Below, one piece after another: positions 48,618 to 57,100 of a stretch of 64,000 nt of DNA. Within the stretch, counting starts at the first letter, position 1. Every line of letters begins with the position of its first letter. The position numbers were made by a program, and so were the translations under genes. Source of the stretch: Symsagittifera roscoffensis (taxonomy: Eukaryota > Xenacoelomorpha > Acoela > Convolutidae); contig NC_087062.1 of assembly GCF_963678635.1 (NCBI RefSeq), positions 79,611,200-79,675,199 on the forward strand, in the 5' to 3' direction. Under the pieces are notes generated by a model. The model was not told the origin of the DNA. It did no database searches and was given only the letters and a program-made list of their open reading frames with translations.

Positions 48618-49242
48618 TTTTTGGTGTTTCAGGAGAACTCGAAATTTTTCAAACCATTAAAAAATGGTGATGAAAATATTAGTACAAATTATTAGAATTC
48701 CACCACTTTAAGCACGCGGTAAAAGCTCAACTGTACACCTGGTCAATTAAATCACACCTTTGTCAAAATTTAATGTAAGACTGATTTTTGCATAGTTTGT
48801 TCAAATTTTGTTATTGATTTGTTTATGCAATTTCATTATTTCCTTGTGTACCATTAAGACCCTATTGAACAATTAGTTAGGCACAGAACAAGAAAGAATT
48901 ACATCGAAAATGAGTAGATTCTCACTATACCAAAAATATCAAATTTTGCAAAAATTAAGGTAATATTGATTTATTTCAACCACTTCACGAAATGGCTGCA
49001 AAAACTATGAAGTATGTTGGTTATTTGTTTACAGCCGAGCAACGCAAAATCTTGTAGGAATTAAATCGAGATGCAACGAAACAGCGTCTACTGTTGGTGA
49101 TGAGTCGGTTGTAAATAAAAACTGTTAAAAACGTCTAATAAACTTCAAAAAAACTGTTTTAAATAAATGCGTTTTCCAAAAAAAATTTTCACACCAACTC
49201 CCTGAAAAAAAAACAGAGAGCAATCAAATGAAAAAAAAGCTT

Positions 49243-49434
49243 ACTATGTTTTTTCCCTCTGGAAAACTGTCGAAATTGGTCAATTATTTTGACTTGATTG
49301 CTTAGAAACAGTCTGTTGAGTCTAAACAACTAAAGCAAACTATGTTTTTTCCCTCTGGAAAACTGTCGAATTTGGTCAATTATTTTGACTTGATTGCTTA
49401 GAAACAGTCTGTTGAGTCTAAACAACTTTTCTGT
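49243..49434. repeat. 96 bp tandem duplication inside array unit 5
   Basis: ACTATGTTTTTTCCCTCTGG through AGTCTAAACAACTAAAGCAA is present twice back to back. The other units have one copy. Confidence 0.9.
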
Positions 49435-49734
49435 TATGAAAAATTTTGCGTTAAAATTATTTTATTTTTTACGACACCTAACCAAGCCACCTTCGCCCAC
49501 AGAACTCCAGCATTGAAAAGAATCAGAAACAAGAAACCATTGAAGTGAAGTTTGATTATAGTAGGAATTGTTTAAATCATTAGAAAATCACACTATCGCA
49601 ACTGCCGTAAAAAAAGTAATCCGAAAAAAGGAAGGCCGACGTTTTTTCTATCGGATATTTTATTCAATTTGCAAACAAACAGGCCCTGGCCTGGTTCAAA
49701 TCAAGATATTATGCGTCCAATGCATAAATTAAAT

Positions 49735-49910
49735 GCCAGGCGAAGATGTAGGATTCAAGTTTATAGGGGAACTAAGCCCACAATTTTAAAGCGAGGTACC
49801 GAAAAAGCCGGAGTTCAATTTTGCCAGGCGAGGATGTAGGATTCAAGTCTATAGGGGAACTAAGCCAACAATTTTAAAGCCGGATAACCAAAAAGCCGGA
49901 GTTCAATTTT
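49735..49910. repeat. 88 bp tandem duplication ending the array
   Basis: GCCAGGCGAAGATGTAGGAT through GCCGGAGTTCAATTTT is repeated with an 88 base offset and several differences. In earlier units this is the boundary to the next unit. Confidence 0.85.
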
Positions 49911-49979
49911 AAAAACAATCCAAAAATGATTGAAAAAACATTGTCATTTTTCCCGAAAAAAAATAAATAGCAGACACTG

Positions 49980-50500
49980 AAAAAAACAAGGTCCGGCTGC
50001 AACTTGAAACCCCGACTAGTAGCCGCAAGACCTCAAGGTCAAGTGAAAAGGGGTCTGGAAGTTCTAAGAATCGATACTGATGCAACATCATTTTTAATTA
50101 CAAATGAGGAAGAAAAGTTGCTTACGCGAAAAAAGTCTAGTTGTCGATTACATGACGCTTGCTCTCGTAACTGTTATGAATTTAAGTACCTAACCAGAAA
50201 CAATGTCGAAAGTGCTTAAGTTGACAACCATGAAACTAAAAACTTACTATTGAAATTACAAACATTAAAGTCAAATTTTTGTTTCAAAATCTATTGTTTA
50301 TATCAGTAGTTACTGAAATTATACGCAAGAAGTTAAATTTATTTTTTCAAGAAACTGAGCTAGTCGATAGCACACTTGATATCATCAAAATCGTCAGTGA
50401 GTTTGCTACACAAGTGGTTAACATGATATATTTGGCTGCGTTCTATTGGCATATGTGTCATAATTCCTTTGTTCCTAGTGTTAAAGAAATCGACTTTTAA
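49980..50500 (+). other. Coding-like islands of unknown origin
   Basis: Two neighbouring frames look more protein-like than the surrounding DNA. The first (about 50001-50219, 72 codons, no ATG) is rich in charged residues (RPQGQVKRGLEVLRIDTDA, then NEEEKLL and a cysteine cluster). The second (50279-50500, no ATG) encodes an amphipathic stretch, ETELVDSTLDIIKIVSEFAT, and ends VKEIDF. I recognise neither family. They may be exons of an unannotated gene or debris of a mobile element. Confidence 0.22.
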
Positions 50501-50680
50501 ATTATTACTTCAAAACAATATTTATTTCTACATAATTCAACATCTTGGTTATAAATATTGCAGATGTTAATAAAGCGTTCATAAAAATTTTTTTTATTGG
50601 AAATAGTTGCAGATTGACTATTGTGGTTTTATGTCATAACAAGGTACTCATAACAATCTCTAGTTAGAAATAGCTGTTTC

Positions 50681-51115
50681 TAGGGGCGGATTTAGGGCGG
50701 GGGGGCGGACGCCCCCCCCCCCCTCAGGGATTCGACCCCCTGCCGAGCCGACCCAAAGGGTCCCCCCTTTGGTACTTTTTAAGAAATCCATTTTTGGCCA
50801 ACCGACCCTAAAACTTTTCTAAAGGCGCCTTTGGCGCCAATATATTCTCTTTTTGAGGGGGGGATCGCGCGCCGAAAAAACGCAATTTTTTGGTCAAAAT
50901 TTTCCAAAAAGTGCCTAAAAACGCCTTTTTTGGACTGTTTTTTCAAATTTTTGCCTGCGGCGCAGAAAATGTTGCCAAAAAAGGGACTAAACCATGCTTA
51001 GGGAGAGCTCAAAAATCAATTCGGTCGACCTAAAAAAAAAAGGTCAAAATTTTTCGAATTTTTTTTGAAAATCCACTGCCCCCCCCCCCTCGAGAAAATC
51101 CTAGGTCTGCCCCTG
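50681..51115. mobile_element. GC-rich MITE, complete copy
   Basis: The inverted ends TAGGGGCGGATTTAGG and TCAGGGGCAGACCTAGG (reverse of the right end) frame about 435 bp with long C and G runs and the inner palindrome AAAGGCGCCTTTGGCGCC. The flanks CTGTTT and CTGTTG may be a decayed target duplication. Partial copies are at 3054, 6707, 13995 and 15470. It has no coding capacity. Confidence 0.8.
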
Positions 51116-51306
51116 ACTGTTGCTCTATTTTAAAGCTCTATAATAAAAATGCAGAAACTCTCAAAAAAACATTGTGATTAATTATGTTGCTCACTTTTTT
51201 TCCATCCTTTTTGTTTTTAATTTTGATACATACTTTCGGCATAATTCATCATGTCAGTGCCATACACAAATAGCTTTTTTTTGAAGCCAATGTGGCTTTG
51301 CTATCT

Positions 51307-51315
51307 GGTGTTTCC
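51307..51315. other. 9 bp target site duplication, left
   Basis: GGTGTTTCC, identical to 52935-52943. Confidence 0.85.
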
Positions 51316-51740
51316 GGTGTCCCACTCTTTAACCCTACGATATTTAACTCCCTCTGTTTACACCCCCTATATCATAACCCCGTAACATGATAACCCCACA
51401 ACAAATTAACCCCCTTTTAATGACGATAATTTGTTCCAAATTAAGTCCTTTTTATAAGTGTAGGAGTAGTCCAATTAAGCTTACTAATTGAGGCCTGAAA
51501 AACTAGTCTTAATTCACTTGATGCCTCTAGCATCTCAAAAGTAATTGCATTTCGATTAGTTAGAGAAATAATCCCTCACTCACGCGTTTAAAACAGAGAT
51601 AACCTACATGGTGCTAATTGAAGGCAACAAAAGACGTTTGTGAGTTTTATAAAAAATCATACTGCCTATTTCTTTAACCATTGTTATACCACTCTATCAG
51701 ATCAGATATAATGTTTGAAGCGTCATTCCATTTTACTTTA

Positions 51741-52146
51741 TCTTCGAAAGATAAACAAATGCTAGTGGTATCAGGCCACGAGTATTACCTTAAACGAAAA
51801 AAACAAAACAACAACAAATTGGAACTGCTCAAAGTACCAAACCCATAAATGCCGCGCAACAGCAATTACGGAAGGAGAAAATTTTATTGAAACGAGGGGT
51901 CAACATAATCACGATATTTCCACGGGCAAACCTGATGCTCGACTAGTTTTGAAAAACATCAAGGAGCTAAGCGATAGTAACACCCCAACCGTCGCAGTCG
52001 CAACCGCCATTCAGCCAATTACAGACAACATTGCCACTCAACTAGCCCTACCATCCAAAGAAAATTTAGTTCGCACCGCACAACGAGCGCGCAACGAAGA
52101 AAAAACTGAATTGCATTTCTTTCGCGCTATGGCGAACTTGAGTTAA
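51741..52146 (+). pseudogene. FLYWCH zinc-finger N-terminus of a MULE protein, frameshifted
   Basis: One frame encodes MLVVSGHEYYLKRKK (from 51759), typical of a FLYWCH start. After a shift in the A-rich run near 51800-51816, the next frame encodes NWNCSKYQTHKCRATAITEG (from 51817) and then GQHNHDI (51898-51918). These supply the two zinc cysteines (51823-51828 region and 51850) and the HNH pair. The following segment, up to ALPSKENLVRTAQRARNEE and a stop at 52144, matches the linker usually found after FLYWCH in MULE-encoded proteins. FLYWCH domains bind DNA. The frameshift and missing transposase make it a pseudogene. Confidence 0.8.
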
Positions 52147-52389
52147 ATATTTGCTATTTAATTTATATTGCCAAGCAATAAAATGTTTTCCAAGTTTAAT
52201 TATTTTCCTTGATTTTTCAAAATTGAGCTAGAGTCGATTTGAAACCGGCAAAATAACAAATACATACAAGGTGTTGACGTTTCTTTTCCCTCCGCCCAAC
52301 CCTGTAAGGTTAACCCATTTATTGTACCCTTGATATACCCGTTATCATATTGACCCGAAATTCAACTTTTTTGGGAAAATTGGAAAATT

Positions 52390-52462
52390 TATTGTGCCGC
52401 CAGGGATTCGATCCTTTGATCTCTTTGAGACTAATGCTTTAACCATTATACCATGAGGCCTT
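52390..52462 (-). pseudogene. tRNA-like pseudogene inside the MULE
   Basis: On the minus strand, TGGTATAATGGTTAAAGC resembles an internal box A (as in tRNA-Gln or tRNA-Glu), and GGATCGAATCC resembles box B at a tRNA-like spacing. The acceptor and T stems do not pair well, so a working tRNA is unlikely. It may be a SINE head or a captured tRNA gene. Confidence 0.45.
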
Positions 52463-52934
52463 TGGTTGTCATCCGAAAATTTCTTCCAACTTTGGCTCTT
52501 TGATCTTAATTAAGCCCATGTTTGAGTTTTCAAAGCGTAGATCAATTCTGTCGGCGCCAAAAGATCAAGGTCAAGAAATTCAAATGGTTTTGGACTGTTT
52601 TGTATATGCACCAGTTTGAATCATGTCGGTCGGATTCGTTTTCAAGTTCATATCAAAGTCTAGACTATCGGCAAGGTCATTTCTGTTCAAATCTAAAACG
52701 CATTTAGCAGCGTGCGTGTTAACTCATTTTGGTTCGCAAAATTTTTCGCAATTAAAGCTTTGATGTTTACCGACGATATGGTTCCGAATCCTTTTCAAGT
52801 AACTTTCACTTTGATTCTAACAATTGGTTTTAAAAAGGGGTTAAATTGTAGTGGGGTTATCTGATTTGGGGGTTATATGAGAGGGGGTTAAGAAAAAGGG
52901 GGTTACAAAACACGGGGTGATAAGCTTGGGAACC

Positions 52935-52943
52935 GGTGTTTCC
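52935..52943. other. 9 bp target site duplication, right
   Basis: GGTGTTTCC, identical to 51307-51315. Confidence 0.85.
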
Positions 52944-54076
52944 ATCATTGTTTTTTTCCTTATGATAGCTATCTGTGTTTACAGATATTTCGAAGCATAA
53001 ACTTTAAATATATGTGCGTAGTTTATATATTCTTGACACAAAGCAATAAAATCAAGTGGTCTGTTGCTGTGCGAATAGGACAGAAAATACTGTTCGCATT
53101 CTTCAAAAACCCGCAAAAATCTGTTTTTTATTCAAATTTGCTTGGCTTTTGTGCGATAAGAAGAAAGTTTTAAGTTTAAGTAAACTAATCAAGGTTTACT
53201 ACTTTTTTTACTTCGAAACTGAATTTAAAACTTTGCTGCGTTTTTTAGTGATGATTATTTTTGGTATCTGATTTTGTGGAAACAAAAAAAAACTTAAACA
53301 CCCGAAGACTTAAGATCCTCCGCTTTTTCAATGACAGGAACATTAAGGTGAAAACAATGCAGTAAGTGTAAGATAAACATACGACACAATCTTTTATCGT
53401 TTTCAAAGATTGAGCCCTGTTTTAACTTCGTGGAGTCGAACAAAAACAGTTTATGCCACAAACATATGTAAGCACTGTTCTTGGTTCATAATCACGTTCC
53501 CGATGATTAACCTAATGTGATCGGAGATTTTGTGCTGTCTACAGCTGCAAAACTCGAATTTGAAAGCTTTCAATAATTCGTGTAAAATTACAAAATTTGA
53601 ATAAATAACGAGCAATACCTTCAAGCCAAGTCTAGAAACGGTTTTAAAATTATTATAAAAATCTTCCCATTCTTTAACATTCCATGCTGATTGTACTTAC
53701 TACAACTTAGAACGATCGAAGCAACAACGAATGATAAATGTTTAGACTCATTTTCAGTTTACTCGTAGGATTCAATGCATAATTTTTCAGTGAAATACAG
53801 TTATGATAACGTTTTATGAACGTAAGGTTCTACATTGAATCCCACTCTTTAAATGAACACACTTTAACCGAATAGAATTGATGAATTATTTATATGTGAA
53901 AAATTATTCAGAACATTTAAGCTGATGTAAATTCTAGCTTCAACCATAAATGCACTGAAATTTATCAGTTTGAAACAGTCATTCGACATTTTAAGACCAT
54001 CTAATACACAGTTGCGACTTCATATGTTCACATGTGCAATGATGACTGCGCATCAGATAAACCCTCTCTTTTGTAT
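52944..54076. other. AT-rich stretch 3' of tropomyosin, no gene seen
   Basis: The 3' untranslated region of the minus-strand tropomyosin should lie at its right edge. I do not see a decisive polyadenylation signal. Nothing else is recognisable. Confidence 0.4.
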
Positions 54077-54169
54077 TTATGCGACTTCTCCAACCATCCG
54101 ATTGTAGTCGTCTTGAGTCTGCTTCAGAGCTTTTCGTTCTTTCTCGAACATGTCACGCAGAGCCTCCAG
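54077..54169 (-). CDS. TPM: Tropomyosin last exon with stop (93 nt)
   Basis: The acceptor GTTTGTTTCAG is followed by LEALRDMFEKERKALKQTQD and ten more residues ending MVGEVA, then TAA. The length of 30 residues is close to the roughly 27 of tropomyosin exon 9, whose segment overlaps the next molecule head to tail along actin. Confidence 0.83.
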   Translation of the reverse strand: MEALRDMFEKERKALKQTQDDYNRMVGEVA

Positions 54170-57100
54170 CTGAAACAAACAGAATGATCTCAAACAATAC
54201 ATTGCACACAGGTACGAAGCATAGCTACGCGCCACATTGGAATAAAAAAAGTCAGCTGTTAGAGGGGGAAAATGTTAGTAGACGCGAACAGAAAACACTC
54301 AAAATCACAACAGATTTATGTACAGAATAAAGAGAAAATTAAAGCTCTATCAAATTTGATGAACACAATTGCTACTATTTGAAACAATTTATACTTATTC
54401 ACTCCAAGCCCGAAAAACCAAAAAAGACAACAAAATGCTCGAATCGGATTAGTTCAAACGGCTTCGCTGGAAGCTAATTTGAGCTAATTGCGCTGTCAAA
54501 CTAAATTATGCGTTAAACTAATTAATGCACTGTTATATTTTGGGAACAAAAAGACCAAGAGTGAAATTAAAACTACAACTAGACTAGCCTCTGACTGGAG
54601 TTTGAGTTTTTCGGTGGTGGAGTCTGAGGCGCGTCGGCGCTCCTCCTCCAGCTGTCGCTCCAGAGCACCAATGCGCTTCTCCTTCTTCCCAATCTCCTCC
54701 TCCTGCTTCTCCAGTCTCCGTCTGAACTGCTTCATCTCCACACTCAGACGCATAATCTCATCATCTAGCTGCACCACAGCACTACACAAAACAGATCTCT
54801 TCGCTTATTTCCCCACAAAAGGAGGAGATTCTTTACTACATTCAAAAGTTCACATAGGATTAACCGCCGTTGAATTAGCTCTTTATAAGGTGATATTCTT
54901 TAACAAGGATCATAGGCGAGGTGGATAGTTAAAGGATCATAGGAGATCCCAATATTTATAAAGCATACCATCATCATTATCATCATCACTTAGGTAAACT
55001 TCAAGGACATTTTATTCAGAGCTCAACAATTTCAAGTGCCATACTTAGTTTCCAGCCAGTCAATCTACATCTGAGCATTGCCAGAAAAAAGCTTAAAAAA
55101 GAATTTGTACAACTCAGGCTACAATCCTACTATACACAACGCGCACTTAATTGTTTTTTCGGAAAGACGTTTTTTATGTTGCAAGTTATTTTCGATTTTG
55201 GACAACAAATTTTGTTTTCAGAGATCCATCAAACTTTGGTTACCACAGTTGGTACGATAGCTACACTCTGTGCTACTATTTCAACACAGCCATTTTCGAC
55301 CACATATTTCAAAACATGTTTGAAATGCTTACGGACCAACTTTAGCGCAGGCTAGGACCAAAAGAAATCACCTTTAGTACAAAACATTCCAACTTTTCAA
55401 AATTACTGTAATTAATTTTAACTTAAATTTCAATCAGCGGTGCTTATAACTCCGAGTACATTTTTTCAAAATAAGATTCAAATCAGAAGAGCGTTCAAGG
55501 AACATACATTGTGACACAACGTCTTACTGCTGATCAAATTTATATCAATTTCACTAAATCGGGCCATGTCTGGTAACTTATCCATCTGATTTCAACTTTG
55601 AATCATTTGCTTCTAGCATGAAGACCAAGCATATTGCCTTGAACAACCATAGTGAGACCACTGTAGAATAATATGCACTAGTTGTGAGTTGGTATTTGCA
55701 TATTAGTTCAATTTCCGTACCATGCTAGCTAAAAACCATATGGCCTTTCAGCTGTTAGTCAATAAACTGATTAAGCGTATTCAAAATCAACTTGACATAA
55801 AACGCATAAGCAAGCCATTCAAGCTCAAGACTACTATTCGACCATTGAATCCTAACAATGACTTGATTCGGCAGATATTGAATGGGCTTAGACAGTATTG
55901 AACTGTTTATGGTTAGATTTCAACATGATCACAGTCTATTAAATCCTCGCCAGCAAATTACAGACTCCCCACAAAAAAAAACAGACAGCACCCAGTTAGA
56001 GATGAAAGAATGAACATCGAAACCACTAGCTGAAATTTCAGCTTAAGCTTTATAAATTTCATAATCTTTTACGGACTTCGTCACTATTTTGATCAAACCA
56101 ACATAACTTGAGAAAACTGGATCAATAAGCTAAGTTTTTATTCCGCAGAGAAATCTATAAATCAAAACCAATAATTGAAATTTAAGCTCATCGTATTTTT
56201 TTCGCTTTAAACTTTAGTTCTCGGAGAAGGTAATTTGCCTTCGATTTGGAAAACGAAGTCAACACAAACATAGCAAACCAGGAGTTGTAAAAGTATCAAT
56301 AAACTGAAACAAACCAAAAAAATAATGATTTTTTTTCGAACATGTCCCAATTTTTTTTGAGCTGAATAGAGCACAATCTATCACTTTAAAGACCTATAAC
56401 TTTCAAGACTCTATAATGATTGAAACTTTTTCGATTAATCTAACACAATTTGAAAAAACTTGAGATCCATAAAAAAAAACATATTCCACTGCATTTTTTT
56501 TTTGAAAGTTAAAGCCTTCCACAAATTAATTGAGCTGTTCCGTTTAGCCAAATCAATTGGAAATAACTTGAAAATGAATCAGAAGAAGGTCAAACAACTA
56601 ATTCAAAAACTGAGGGTAACAAAACTTTCTCAGATACAAAACCAAATCGAAACAAGACTGCTCGTATCAGGGCAAAGCCCTGAATGTTCCGACTGCCTTT
56701 TAAGGTTTATGGAGCAGTAATAACATTAACAAATTAAATGTAAAAAAAAATAAAATGAAAAAAAAAATTTTCCAAAATTTGAAATTTTTTATGAAAATCA
56801 TCCCCCCACGCGCGATACAAAGTACAAAAGAATAGATTTTGCTCCTTGTAACAAACCAATTATGGCGTTTAAGCTTCTTTTAACCAATTTGGAACGATTT
56901 CTAAGACGGATTAACTCTCCGCTTACGCGTTAATAGCGCGAAATATATTAGTGTTCCAAATTGGCCATAATGGCAAGCTTTAAACCCCCATAACTTTACG
57001 AAAAATGATCACAGGTGAAATATCTTTTCAAATTTGAGCTCAGGACAACAATCCCTTTCGAATGATATCTAAAAAATTCCGTCAAAAATGGCTAGTTGAA

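Larger units (their letters stand above)
47831..49912. repeat. Tandem unit copy 5, rearranged
   Basis: It contains the second half of the unit with the foldback element at 48357-48617, a 96 bp internal duplication (49243-49338 and 49339-49434), an exon-like segment at 49511-49583, and an 88 bp duplication at the end (49735-49822 and 49823-49910). Confidence 0.88.
51316..52934 (+). mobile_element. MULE-type DNA transposon, internally deleted, 1619 bp
   Basis: The ends are GGTGTCCCA and TGGGAACC. Both are followed inward by about 100 bases of scattered TTAACCCC and ATAACCCC motifs in opposite orientation. A perfect 9 bp target duplication flanks it. Mutator-like elements make 8-11 bp, usually 9 bp, duplications, and many animal MULE proteins begin with a FLYWCH zinc finger; a FLYWCH remnant is present (51741-52146). 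There is no DDE transposase between the FLYWCH region and the right end, so this copy cannot move by itself. Confidence 0.85.

Noticed and set aside
50681-51115. rRNA or CpG-island fragment because of the GC-rich runs
   Set aside because: The inverted ends and partial copies elsewhere in the window show a MITE.
52390-52462. Functional tRNA gene
   Set aside because: Internal promoter boxes are present but T and acceptor stems do not pair acceptably, and the anticodon arm is unclear.
54079-54928. Plus-strand open frames over the tropomyosin exons
   Set aside because: They are antisense shadows of strongly coding minus-strand exons; the serine-rich composition is the mirror of a lysine and glutamate-rich coil.
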